64,000 nucleotides of DNA from Algihabitans albus (GTDB lineage: Bacteria > Pseudomonadota > Alphaproteobacteria > Kiloniellales > DSM-21159). Shown piece after piece: positions 8,625 through 17,458 of the stretch (position 1 is its first letter; each line of letters starts with the position of its first letter). The DNA lies in NCBI RefSeq assembly GCF_003572205.1, contig NZ_QXNY01000003.1, positions 496,001-560,000 of the forward strand. The letters run 5' to 3'. The translations under genes were made by a program, and so were the position numbers. The notes under the pieces were generated by a model. That model was not told the DNA's origin, searched no databases, and saw nothing but the letters and a program-made list of their open reading frames with translations.

Positions 8625-11600
8625 ATGGAGCTCTCCCTATTCACAGCTCTGACAGCGGTCGTTTTCGGCGGCCTTGGGCTGGTGCTGGGCGCGGTGGCTC
8701 GGCGCTTCCTTCGAGGTTGGGCGAAAGCCGGCTCCAAGGTTCCGGAACAACCGTCCGATGACGGCGAGGATGTGACTCGATTTCGCGATGTTCTGGAGCT
8801 TGGCTACGACTGGCTCTGGGAGACCGATAAGGACCACCGTCTCACCTTCCTTTCGAGCCGCTTCTCCGCGATCACCGGCCAGCCTGCGGAAGTCCTCGTC
8901 GGCCGCTCGCGTTTCGAGCTTGCGAAAGCCAATCTGAAAGATCCTTTCTGGGCATCGCACAGAGCTACGCTCGATCGTCGCGAGGCCTTCGCCAACTTGG
9001 TGTACCGCGCGTCCGTGAGTGGTGTGACCCGCTGGTTTCGCATCAGCGGGCGACCGTGCTTCGACACTGAAGGCCGTTTTTTCGGCTACCGAGGCCTCGG
9101 TACCGACGTAACGAACGAAGTGTTGGCCGAGCAGCAGTCAGAGCGCAATCTGCAGCAGCTTCAGCGCGCCATCGACGCCATTTCCCACGGCGTTGCGCTC
9201 TTCGATAAAGACGATCGCTTGTTGGCCGTCAACGGGGCTTACCGGACCATCCATCCAACTGTTGCCGATATGGCCAAACCCGGCGTGGGTTTCACGGATC
9301 TCGTTAGAACCGGCGCAGAGACAGGTTTATATGAGAACGCCGCCGGCTGGTCCGTCGAAGAGCTCGTCACAGAGCGCCTGAGCAAACGCGATCACGCCAA
9401 CGGATTCGAACGGGATTATGCCGACGGCCGCGTTCTGCAGACCAGCGAGACGAGGCTCGAAAGCGGCGAGAGGCTCCTGCAGTGGATGGATGTAACCAAC
9501 TTCCGCCGTCGCGAGCGAGCCCTGTCTCTACTCATCGAAGCGCGTGCAAGCGAACGCGACGAGATCGGCACGGCGGCCAAAGCCTTGACGGTCGCGCTCG
9601 GCTATCGCTGGGGCGCCGTGGTGCAGCGCCTCGACCGAGATCGTGCACGCGTTCTGGCGATGTGGAACGGCCAGACCATGCTGAGAGACTTCGACTACAA
9701 GTTCGCTGGAACGCCCTGCGCCACAGTCTATGAGAAGGGGAAGTGTTACTACCCGAGCGACGTTGTCGATCACTTCCCGACTGACGAGATGCTGGCGGAA
9801 CTTGGCGCTCAGGCATTCGTCGGCCGGATGCTGCTCGCCAAAGACGGCTCGCCGCTCGGCCACATTCTCGCCTTCGACGACAAGCCGGACAGCCCGGAAC
9901 CACGCGAAGACGATCTGATCGCCTTGATCGCAAACTGGGTCTCCATCCAACTCAAGTGGCGTGAGACAGCGCAGGCCCTCGCAGACAGCGAAGCGCGGTT
10001 CCGCGATCTTGTGGAGATCGATACCGACTGGTACTGGGAGCTGGATAGAGATCTGCGGTTCACCTTTCTGTCCGAAGAGACCCAGCAGATCACGGGCCGA
10101 CCCATAGCCGACGTGCTAGGCCGCACGCCCTGGGACGCAATGGGCGGCGATCCCGCGTCGGCCGAGTGGGCTCCGATCGTCGCCGATCTACGCGCGAGGC
10201 GTGCCTTTCGCGAGGCGCACCTGCCAGCAGAACGACCTGACGGGCGCGTCCGGCATCTTCGTTTGAGTGCACGGCCGCTGTTCGACAGTCACGACAGTTT
10301 CAACGGCTACCGCGGGGTCGCGGCGGATGAGACCGCCGAAGTCGAAGCTCAGCAGGATCGCGCGGAGAGCAACCAGATCCTCAGCGCCATCGTCGACAAC
10401 ATGCCTGAGGGCGTAAGCATCGTGGACGGCGATCTGCGTGTTCTGCGCTACAACAAACGCTTCCTCGAAATGCTCGATCTCCCGGCGGAAGTTCTGCATA
10501 GAAATGTCTTCGAGGACGTGATCCGCTTCAATGCCGAACGCGGCGACTACGGCCCTGGCGACATAGAGGAGATGGTGAGCGAACGCATGGCGCTCGCCCT
10601 GAACTTCAAACCTCATCGCTTCGTACGCGTAAGACCGAACAACACAGCAATCGAAGTTCGGGGCAACCCGCTTCCAGGCGGCGGTTTCGTCACGACCTAC
10701 GCCGATGTCACCGAGCATCAACGCGTGCAAACCGCGCTGCAGTCCTCCGAGGCGCGCTACCGTCTGATCTCCGAACTGACTTCGGATTTTCTCTATTCCT
10801 ACCGGATCGGTCCCGACGGCCGAAGCGAAGCCGAGTGGTTTGCCGGCAGCCTGCCGGAAGGTTTTGCCTTGCCGGACGGAGAGGGCAATGGCGTAACGTC
10901 GTGGTATGAGCTGATCCACCCGGAAGATCACCCGATCCTCAAGCAGCGCCGCCAGCGCCTGAGTGCCGGCGAACTGTCGATCGACGAACTGCGATTGATG
11001 AACCGCGATGGCTCGGTGCGGTGGTTCAAGTCGGTGGCCCGACCGGAAAATGACCCGGAAACAGGGCAGCTAGCCAGAATTCTGGGCGCGGCTCAGGATA
11101 TCACCGAACGCAAGCGAGCCGAGTTGGCACTGCGCGCGGCGAAAGAGTCAGCCGAGATCGCCAACCGCACCAAGTCCGAGTTTCTCGCCAACATGAGCCA
11201 CGAACTCCGCACGCCGCTCAACGCGATCATCGGCTTCTCCGAAATCATGAAAAACGAGGTCATGGGGCCGCTCGGCGGCCGGCGTTACCGTGCCTACGCC
11301 GAGGATATCTGGGACAGTGGCACGCATCTGCTCAACATCATCAACGACATTCTCGATGTGTCCAAGGCGGAAGCCGGCATGCTCGATCTGGTGGAAGAGG
11401 AAGTGCGCCTGGCCGACGTGGCCGAGGCGGCTCATCGCCTCGTCCGCCAACGCGCCGAAAGCAGCGGCGTCAAGATCCATATCGCACTGCCGCAACCCCT
11501 GCCGTCGATTTGGGCAGATCCGCGTCGCATGAAGCAGATCCTGTTGAACCTGCTGTCCAATGCGGTGAAATTCACGCCCTGGGGCAAAAGGGTTTCGCTG

Positions 11601-11903
11601 CGCGCCGGAGTGGACGACGAGGGGAGTCTGGCCATCGAGGTCATCGATCAAGGTATTGGTATCTCGGAGGAGGACTTGGAGCGGGTTTTGGAACCCTTTA
11701 CCCAGGCCGATTCCAGTCTCAGCCGTCGGCATGAGGGAACCGGTCTCGGCCTCCCCCTGACACGCGCGCTCATCGAAATGCACGGCGGCCGGCTGCAGTT
11801 GACGAGCGTTCAGGGCGAAGGGACGGTTGCCAGGGTCACGCTGCCGGCGAATCGCTTGGTGACCCCAAAGCCGTCCCAAATCGCCAGAGCCGAAGCCGAT
11901 TGA
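8625..11903 (+). CDS. Multi-PAS/GAF hybrid-type sensor histidine kinase
   Basis: A 1092-residue sensor kinase. One hydrophobic segment lies at residues 4-25. The order after it is: PAS (about 50-165, DWLWETDKDHRLTF), PAS (about 180-295, ISHGVALFDKDDRL), GAF-like domain (about 300-445), PAS (about 455-580, DWYWELDRDLRFTF), PAS (about 585-700), PAS (about 715-835), HisKA and HATPase. The phosphoacceptor is His859 in SEFLANMSHELRTPLN. The N and G boxes are in LLNLLSNAVKFTP and EGTGLGLPLTRALIEMHGG. No receiver domain follows and no response regulator is encoded nearby, so the partner must be elsewhere. The ATG at 8625 is preceded by GAGGCGG; a TTG at 8592 is a weaker alternative. The layout resembles alphaproteobacterial PleC/DivJ-type kinases. 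Confidence 0.92.
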   Translation: MELSLFTALTAVVFGGLGLVLGAVARRFLRGWAKAGSKVPEQPSDDGEDVTRFRDVLELGYDWLWETDKDHRLTFLSSRFSAITGQPAEVLVGRSRFELAKANLKDPFWASHRATLDRREAFANLVYRASVSGVTRWFRISGRPCFDTEGRFFGYRGLGTDVTNEVLAEQQSERNLQQLQRAIDAISHGVALFDKDDRLLAVNGAYRTIHPTVADMAKPGVGFTDLVRTGAETGLYENAAGWSVEELVTERLSKRDHANGFERDYADGRVLQTSETRLESGERLLQWMDVTNFRRRERALSLLIEARASERDEIGTAAKALTVALGYRWGAVVQRLDRDRARVLAMWNGQTMLRDFDYKFAGTPCATVYEKGKCYYPSDVVDHFPTDEMLAELGAQAFVGRMLLAKDGSPLGHILAFDDKPDSPEPREDDLIALIANWVSIQLKWRETAQALADSEARFRDLVEIDTDWYWELDRDLRFTFLSEETQQITGRPIADVLGRTPWDAMGGDPASAEWAPIVADLRARRAFREAHLPAERPDGRVRHLRLSARPLFDSHDSFNGYRGVAADETAEVEAQQDRAESNQILSAIVDNMPEGVSIVDGDLRVLRYNKRFLEMLDLPAEVLHRNVFEDVIRFNAERGDYGPGDIEEMVSERMALALNFKPHRFVRVRPNNTAIEVRGNPLPGGGFVTTYADVTEHQRVQTALQSSEARYRLISELTSDFLYSYRIGPDGRSEAEWFAGSLPEGFALPDGEGNGVTSWYELIHPEDHPILKQRRQRLSAGELSIDELRLMNRDGSVRWFKSVARPENDPETGQLARILGAAQDITERKRAELALRAAKESAEIANRTKSEFLANMSHELRTPLNAIIGFSEIMKNEVMGPLGGRRYRAYAEDIWDSGTHLLNIINDILDVSKAEAGMLDLVEEEVRLADVAEAAHRLVRQRAESSGVKIHIALPQPLPSIWADPRRMKQILLNLLSNAVKFTPWGKRVSLRAGVDDEGSLAIEVIDQGIGISEEDLERVLEPFTQADSSLSRRHEGTGLGLPLTRALIEMHGGRLQLTSVQGEGTVARVTLPANRLVTPKPSQIARAEAD

Positions 11904-11920
11904 AACAGAGGCCGACTTGA

Positions 11921-13183
11921 TCAGCCGGGCCAGCGGCCCGAGTCCCCAATCGAAGATGACGGCGCAAACTGAGCGGCGAAGGCCAACAGCGCTCTGTCCG
12001 CGCCTCGCGGCGCAATCAGCGACAACCCCAACGGGCAGCCCTGGACTTGGGCCAAGGGCAAGCTGACCTGAGGCAGACCGGCAAGTCCAGCGATACAGGT
12101 CAGGCTAAGGACGCGGCTCCTATGATCCCGCAGCGACGCCGCGTCGCTCGACGTCAGGGGGGCAATGTCGGGTGCCGAAGGCAACACCATAAGCGTGCCG
12201 GGAGTCATCATGGCCTGGAGCCGCTCCGCGAAGGCCGCGCGTTGAACCAGTGCCGCCGCGGCCTGCGCAGAGCCAACCGTTCGCACCCAATCGAAGCGCT
12301 CCGCGATCTCGGGCCCGAAGCGCGGAGCCGTCTGCTCGATCCAAGCTCCGTGTGTCTGCCAAATCTCTTGCGCCTGGAGCGTTCGAAATCGCAGCATCCA
12401 CGCCGCGAGTCCACCTCCTGGCTCCCCGACCTGAACCGCATCGATCTGGCCGAATCGTTGAACCAGACGGGCGACTTCCGGGGCAAGCGCGGCCCTGGCC
12501 TGAGTCTGCGCCAGGGCAAAGGCATCGTCGGCGACCAGCAGACGGGTGAAATCGCTTGGCTGACTGTCCGGCTCCAACAGCGCGCCACCGACTCGTGCCA
12601 AGGTCTGGGCGTCACGGGCAAACCAGCCGATCGTATCGAAGGAGGGAGCCAGCGGCATGATACCGTCGAGCGCAATCCGTCCATGGCTGGTTCGAAGCCC
12701 GCAAATCCCGCAGTAGCTTGCGGGCACTCGTACCGAACCCCCGGTATCGCTGCCGAGCGCTACGTCCGCGAGACCGCCGGCAACAGCCGCGGCAGAGCCA
12801 CTGGAAGATCCGCCGGGAATACGTCCCGGCGCATTGCTGTTGGTCGGCGTCCCATAGTGGGCATTTTGACCGTTGAGGCTGTAGGCCAGCTCATCGGTTA
12901 CGGTTTTGCCGATCGCCGTCGCCCCCATGGCGAGCAGCCGATCCACGGTCGGCGCGTTGACCTCAGCCGGAGTGTGGCTGGCTGCCCAGTCCGGATTACC
13001 GCAGCCGGTCACCTGGCCGGCCGTATCGATGATGTCCTTAATGGCGAAGGTCACTCCGGCCAGAGGGCCGAGCACCGTCGGTTCGATCCGCAAGCGAGGG
13101 CCGGGAACGAAGGCGCCAAGCGGATCTCGGTCGGCCTCGTCATCACGACCGGAAGGAGCGAAGCTAAAGGGGGAGGGACTCAT
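11921..13183 (-). CDS. Amidase signature-family hydrolase
   Basis: A 420-residue cytoplasmic amidase. The Ser-cisSer-Lys triad is visible: Lys in GVTFAIKDIIDTAG, and the serines in GGSSSGSAAAVAGG and GSDTGGSVRVPASYCG. It resembles the shorter amidases often annotated AtzF/AMI1-like. The substrate is unknown. It is convergent with the sensor kinase and shares direction with the small secreted protein gene upstream; a second, different amidase gene lies 500 bp away on the other strand. The two differ in length and sequence and do not look like a recent duplication. Confidence 0.92.
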   Translation of the reverse strand: MSPSPFSFAPSGRDDEADRDPLGAFVPGPRLRIEPTVLGPLAGVTFAIKDIIDTAGQVTGCGNPDWAASHTPAEVNAPTVDRLLAMGATAIGKTVTDELAYSLNGQNAHYGTPTNSNAPGRIPGGSSSGSAAAVAGGLADVALGSDTGGSVRVPASYCGICGLRTSHGRIALDGIMPLAPSFDTIGWFARDAQTLARVGGALLEPDSQPSDFTRLLVADDAFALAQTQARAALAPEVARLVQRFGQIDAVQVGEPGGGLAAWMLRFRTLQAQEIWQTHGAWIEQTAPRFGPEIAERFDWVRTVGSAQAAAALVQRAAFAERLQAMMTPGTLMVLPSAPDIAPLTSSDAASLRDHRSRVLSLTCIAGLAGLPQVSLPLAQVQGCPLGLSLIAPRGADRALLAFAAQFAPSSSIGDSGRWPG

Positions 13184-13239
13184 GGCCTCGACTAGACCCG
13201 AGCAGCCGCATCCCTGTCCAGGTACAAGCGGAAACGGCC

Positions 13240-13545
13240 TCAGGTCTCTCTCTGCTCAGTATCCTGCTCCGGCAGATTTTCCGGCTCGTCGGGATCGCGC
13301 TTGCGGCGAATGATGATGTCGCCATCGTCCGTGATTTCAGGCGCTTCGTACTGCGGAATCGAATCGAGCAGTAGGTCCATCGCGCGCATCAGCTTCTCGA
13401 TTGAGTCGAGTGCCAGCTCGCGCGCTTCGGCGCCAGGGTCGGATCCGGGATCGGAGTTCTGACTCTCCGCGTTGAAAGCAGAGACGGACGACGCCGCCAG
13501 AACGTAGAGCACGGCCGCAAGTGCAGTAGGTCGCAAGATCCTCAT
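13240..13545 (-). CDS. Small secreted protein with GDIIIRRK tail
   Basis: A 101-residue protein with a clear Sec signal peptide (MRILRPTALAAVLYVLAASSVSAFN). The mature region is acidic and helical (REARELALDSIEKLMRAMDLLLDSI-like) and ends in QYEAPEITDDGDIIIRRKRDP. A Y-E-x-P-E...GDIIIRRK signature is shared by a family of small periplasmic proteins that I recall from alphaproteobacteria; their function is unknown and some carry a misleading ATPase label. There is no ATP-binding motif here. It sits upstream of the amidase gene on the same strand with a 56-bp gap. Confidence 0.72.
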   Translation of the reverse strand: MRILRPTALAAVLYVLAASSVSAFNAESQNSDPGSDPGAEARELALDSIEKLMRAMDLLLDSIPQYEAPEITDDGDIIIRRKRDPDEPENLPEQDTEQRET

Positions 13546-13685
13546 GAGCCCAAGTTTACCACAGTGTTGTCAGGGTTGCTGCTGCCGTGCGGAAGGGCGA
13601 GAGCGGACGCGCTTGCCCATGGCCTTTGCGGGAGGCCAAGATGCACCCTTCACATCGCTTGTATACCAAGGGAATTGCTTCGACC

Positions 13686-15101
13686 ATGACCAGTGATCCG
13701 GCGCTCCTCAGCGCCCAAGACCTGTTGCGCGCCTACGCGGCGAAGACCCTGTCGCCGGTCGAGGCGACGCAGGCGGCCCTGGACCGCGTCGACCGGCTCA
13801 ACGAGCGGCTCAACGCCTTTTGCCTCGTGGACCACGAGGGTGCCCTCGAAGCCGCACGCGCATCGGAAAAGCGATGGCACGCGGGAGCGCCACGCGGCCG
13901 CCTCGACGGCATTCCGACCACCGTGAAAGATGTAATTCAAGCCCGAAACTGGCCAACGAAACGCGGCTCTCTGGTTCTCGGCGAAGCCGGTCCGGATGCT
14001 GAGGACTCCCCGGCTACCGCCAGGCTACGCAGCCACAACGCGGTTTTCCTCGGCAAAACCACAACGCCGGAGTTCGGCTGGAAGGGCGTGACCGACAACC
14101 AACTGACCGGGATTACGCGTAACCCCTGGAACCCGGACATGACTCCGGGTGGCTCCAGCGGAGGAGCGGCGGCCGCAGCGGCCACGGGGATGGGGGCGCT
14201 TCACATCGGCACCGATGGCGGCGGGTCGATCCGCATTCCTTGCGGTTTTACGGGCATTCCCGGCTTCAAGCCCAGTTTCGGACGGGTACCGGCCTGGCCG
14301 CTCAGCCCCTTCGGCACGGTTTCCCATGTCGGTCCAATGGCGCGGACCGTCGGCGACTGCGCGCTGATGCTGACAGTCATGGCGGAGCCGGATCTGCGCG
14401 ATCCCTACAGCCTGCCCTACGACGGCCCGGACTACACTCAGGGACTGGAGGCGGGAGTCGCGGGCCTGCGCATCGCCTTCAGCCCGACCTTCGGTCCACA
14501 TCAGGTTCATCCCGAGATCGCCGCCGCCCTAGAGACAGCGGCACGGACCTTCGCCGAACTTGGCGCAACTGTGGAGCAACCGGACTTGGATATACCGGAC
14601 ACGGCCGAGATCTTTCGAACCGTCTGGTTCTCTGGGGCTGCCAATCTGTTCCGCCGCTTCACGTCGGATCAAAACCTCCGAATCGATCCGGGGCTGCAGG
14701 AGGTGGCCGCGGAAGGCGCGACCTACAGCGCCAACGATCTCTTCGATGCCGTGGCGGGACGAGAGAGCGTCTCGGTCTGGATGAACCGGTTGCATGCGGA
14801 CTACGACTTGCTGCTGCTGCCCTGCCTGCCGATTCCCGCCTTCCAGGCCGGCCAAGAGGTACCATCGGGAAGTGGCATGAAACGTTGGACGGAATGGACG
14901 CCCTATTCCTACCCCTTCAACCTGACCGGCCAACCGGCGATCAGCGTGCCCTGCGGCCTGACCGCGACCGGCTTGCCCATGGCACTGCAGTTGGTCGGAC
15001 CGCGCTACGCCGATGCCCTGGTGCTGCGCGCCGCCAAGGCCTTCGAGACGGCCGTCCCCGCGACTCTGCCACCGGCGGCAATGGAAACCGTACCGGCATG
15101 A
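13686..15101 (+). CDS. Amidase signature-family hydrolase, first gene of coupled trio
   Basis: A 471-residue amidase. The catalytic set is visible: Lys in GIPTTVKDVIQARN, Ser in GGSSGGAAAAAATG and Ser in TDGGGSIRIPCGFTG. I chose ATG 13686 (MTSDPALLSAQDLLRAY), where amidase-like sequence begins, over upstream in-frame starts. It belongs to the same broad group as AtzF, GatA-like and 6-aminohexanoate-cyclic-dimer hydrolase proteins; the substrate is unknown. Its TGA stop overlaps the ATG of the GGT-family gene (ATGA), and that gene in turn overlaps the thioesterase gene (GTGA), indicating one translationally coupled operon. Confidence 0.93.
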   Translation: MTSDPALLSAQDLLRAYAAKTLSPVEATQAALDRVDRLNERLNAFCLVDHEGALEAARASEKRWHAGAPRGRLDGIPTTVKDVIQARNWPTKRGSLVLGEAGPDAEDSPATARLRSHNAVFLGKTTTPEFGWKGVTDNQLTGITRNPWNPDMTPGGSSGGAAAAAATGMGALHIGTDGGGSIRIPCGFTGIPGFKPSFGRVPAWPLSPFGTVSHVGPMARTVGDCALMLTVMAEPDLRDPYSLPYDGPDYTQGLEAGVAGLRIAFSPTFGPHQVHPEIAAALETAARTFAELGATVEQPDLDIPDTAEIFRTVWFSGAANLFRRFTSDQNLRIDPGLQEVAAEGATYSANDLFDAVAGRESVSVWMNRLHADYDLLLLPCLPIPAFQAGQEVPSGSGMKRWTEWTPYSYPFNLTGQPAISVPCGLTATGLPMALQLVGPRYADALVLRAAKAFETAVPATLPPAAMETVPA

Positions 15102-16678
15102 TCCGTGCTGGCGCCGTCGCAGCCGGCCACCCTCTGACCGCCGAAGCCGCACTGGAGGCTCTCGACGCCGGCGGTTCGGCCGCCGACGCCGCCCTGGCGG
15201 CCACGGCGGCCGCCTGCGTGGTCGAGCCGGTGTTGGCGTCGCTCGGGGGTGGCGGTTTCCTGCTTTGGGATCCAGCCGAAGGCGACGCGACGATCTACGA
15301 CTTCTTCGTGGACACCCCGCGCCGGCCGAAGCCGGAGCAGGACCTGGACTTCCATGCGGCTGTCTGCGACTTCGGCACGGCCACCCAGACTTTCCACATT
15401 GGCCTCGGCGCCGTCGCCGTACCGGGAATGGTTCCCGGGCTGGTGCAGATCCAGAGAGACCTGGCACGCCTGCCGATGGCGCGCCTGCTGCAGCCCGCCG
15501 TCCGCTTTGCGCGCGAGGGTTTCCTGCTCAGCGAGCTGCAGGCCTACATCCTCCGGATCGTCGAGCCGATTCAAGCCCACAGCCCCGCACTCGACGGCCT
15601 CTTCCGAACTGAAGACGGCCGTCGCATCGACGCCGGAGATCGGCTGCGGCAAACGGAGTTGGCTGACACGCTGGAGCTGCTCGGCCGCGAGGCTCTAAGA
15701 CCCTTCCTGGAGGGAGAGCCGGCGGCAGCGCTTCTGACTTTGATGCAAGACGGCGGCCATTTGGAAGCTGACGATCTGACGAGCATGCGGGTCCTGCGCC
15801 GCCGGCCGTTGCTGCGGCGGCATGCCGGGGCCGAGATCCGAACCATGCCGGCACCCTCCTCCGGCGGCTTGCTGATTTCCTTCGCGCTGGATCTGGCCGA
15901 GTTCCTGGAGGTCCAGACCTTCGGCAGCCCCGATCATCTGATCGGCCTGGCGCGGATCATGGCCTCGACCGACCAGGCCCGCCGCGATAGCGGTCTGGCT
16001 GTCGCCGCAGGCGAGGCGGAGGAAACCGCGGCCGCCCAACGCCTCGGCGATCCCGCAACGCTGCGGCGCTACGTTCAGGCGATGGCCGAGGCACCCCAGG
16101 TCGCGCGCGGAACCACCCACATCTCCGTGGTCGACGGTGAGGGAAATCTGGCGTCCGTCAGTCTGTCGAACGGCGAAGGCTGCGGTTATCTGTTGCCCGG
16201 GACAGGCATACATCTCAACAACATGCTGGGCGAAGAAGACCTCAATCCGCACGGTTTTCATCTCTGGCCGGCCGGCGTCCGCATGGGCTCGATGATGGCC
16301 CCGACCACGGCGAAACTCGCCGACGGACGGCGCATTGCCCTGGGTTCCGGTGGGTCCAACCGGTTGCGGGGCGCTATCCTGCAGGTCCTGCTCAATCTGA
16401 CCGATTTCCGGCGCCCTCTGTCGGACGCCGTCGCCGCCCCTCGCCTACACGTCGAAAAGGGCATCGCCCATGTGGAGCCGGGATTCGAAGACGCAGTACT
16501 GGAGGCACTCGAGCGGGAAGTCGGAGCGCTGCAGCTTTGGGAAGCACCCAATCTCTATTTCGGTGGCGTTCACGCCGTGGCGGGTTCGGGCATAGGGCAA
16601 CTGGAGGCGGTGGGCGATCCGCGGCGCGGCGGAGTTGGACGGGTCGCCGAGCAGCCGACAGGCGGGACCGGATCGTGA
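15098..16678 (+). CDS. Gamma-glutamyltransferase-family Ntn hydrolase, atypical
   Basis: A 526-residue GGT-fold protein. The self-cleavage/nucleophile motif is intact: Thr339 in RGTTHISVVDGEGN. The oxyanion-region GSGGSNRLRGAILQ is also present. The N-terminus has the usual GHPLTAEAALEALDAGGSAADAALAA and LGGGGFLLW. Two departures stand out. There is no signal peptide, so it should be cytoplasmic. Where typical GGTs have D-F-R-E-x-A-P, with the Arg binding the glutamyl carboxylate, this protein has D68-F-F70-V-D-T-P74. Substrates other than gamma-glutamyl compounds, for example acylated amides, are therefore possible. The start overlaps the amidase stop and the stop overlaps the thioesterase start. 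Confidence 0.88.
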   Translation: MIRAGAVAAGHPLTAEAALEALDAGGSAADAALAATAAACVVEPVLASLGGGGFLLWDPAEGDATIYDFFVDTPRRPKPEQDLDFHAAVCDFGTATQTFHIGLGAVAVPGMVPGLVQIQRDLARLPMARLLQPAVRFAREGFLLSELQAYILRIVEPIQAHSPALDGLFRTEDGRRIDAGDRLRQTELADTLELLGREALRPFLEGEPAAALLTLMQDGGHLEADDLTSMRVLRRRPLLRRHAGAEIRTMPAPSSGGLLISFALDLAEFLEVQTFGSPDHLIGLARIMASTDQARRDSGLAVAAGEAEETAAAQRLGDPATLRRYVQAMAEAPQVARGTTHISVVDGEGNLASVSLSNGEGCGYLLPGTGIHLNNMLGEEDLNPHGFHLWPAGVRMGSMMAPTTAKLADGRRIALGSGGSNRLRGAILQVLLNLTDFRRPLSDAVAAPRLHVEKGIAHVEPGFEDAVLEALEREVGALQLWEAPNLYFGGVHAVAGSGIGQLEAVGDPRRGGVGRVAEQPTGGTGS

Positions 16679-17400
16679 CACCCTATCGCACCTCCTTTCG
16701 TGTTCGGGTCTATGAAGCCGGACCGGGCGGATTTGCCGGACCGGAAGTCCTGGCGAACTATCTGCAAGAGAGCGCGGCCAGCCATGCCGACCTTTTGGAT
16801 GTGGGCGCCGAGCCGATGGCGGCGGAAGGTCTCGCCTGGATCCTGACCCGCTTGAGGCTCACCCTGACCCGCACCCCACGGCTGGGCGAATTACTCTCCG
16901 TCGAGACCTGGCCAGCCAGACTGGACAAGCGCCTGGCTCTGCGTGCCTGGCGACTGGCCGATGCCGAAGGTGCGATGGTTGCTGTCGCGATCGCCCATTG
17001 GGGCGTCTTCGATATCCTACGGCGGCGCTTGACCTCCTTTCCCACTTGGCTGATGGAGAGAGTCGAGGCGGGGGCTCCAGCACCGATAGACTTCACGCGA
17101 CGGAGCCTGCCTGCGCTCACCTCAGCAAGCGAGGAGATGCGTCTGTTTCCGCGCCGTGCGGAACTGGATGTCAACGGCCATGTCAACAACGCCCGCTTGC
17201 TCGGCTGGTTGTTGGAGCCACTGCCCGAGATGCCGGATCGCCGTCTGATCGAGATCGATACCGCCTTTCGCGGAGAGTGCCGCCTCGGTGAAGCGGTACT
17301 GAGTCGTGCCGGCAGCGAGGCTGGCGGCCTGTGGCATCACGCCTTGGTGCGCGAGATCGATGGCACGGATCTGGTCAGAGCCATCAGCCGCTGGGCATGA
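16675..17400 (+). CDS. Acyl-ACP thioesterase (FatA/FatB-like, tandem hotdog)
   Basis: A 241-residue protein of the acyl-ACP thioesterase family, predicted to release fatty acids from acyl carrier protein in the cytoplasm. The second hotdog domain has the plant FatB catalytic pattern: Asp165, Asn167 and His169 in ELDVNGHVNN, and Glu201-Cys202 in FRGECRLGEAV. The first hotdog begins at SFRVRVYEAGPGG. The start is GTG 16675, overlapping the GGT stop as GTGA. Linkage with an amidase and a GGT-fold enzyme is unusual; together they may process or recycle an acylated amide, which is an inference. Confidence 0.87.
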   Translation: MTPYRTSFRVRVYEAGPGGFAGPEVLANYLQESAASHADLLDVGAEPMAAEGLAWILTRLRLTLTRTPRLGELLSVETWPARLDKRLALRAWRLADAEGAMVAVAIAHWGVFDILRRRLTSFPTWLMERVEAGAPAPIDFTRRSLPALTSASEEMRLFPRRAELDVNGHVNNARLLGWLLEPLPEMPDRRLIEIDTAFRGECRLGEAVLSRAGSEAGGLWHHALVREIDGTDLVRAISRWA

Positions 17401-17458
17401 CGGCCTTTGCGGCTTGGCTGTTCCGGCCCTCGAAGAAATCCTACTCGCAAGAGATTAT

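Noticed and set aside
12047-13195. Plus-strand frame of 382 residues opposite the amidase
   Set aside because: The amidase on the minus strand has its complete catalytic set; the plus-strand frame has low-complexity Arg/Gly-rich sequence.
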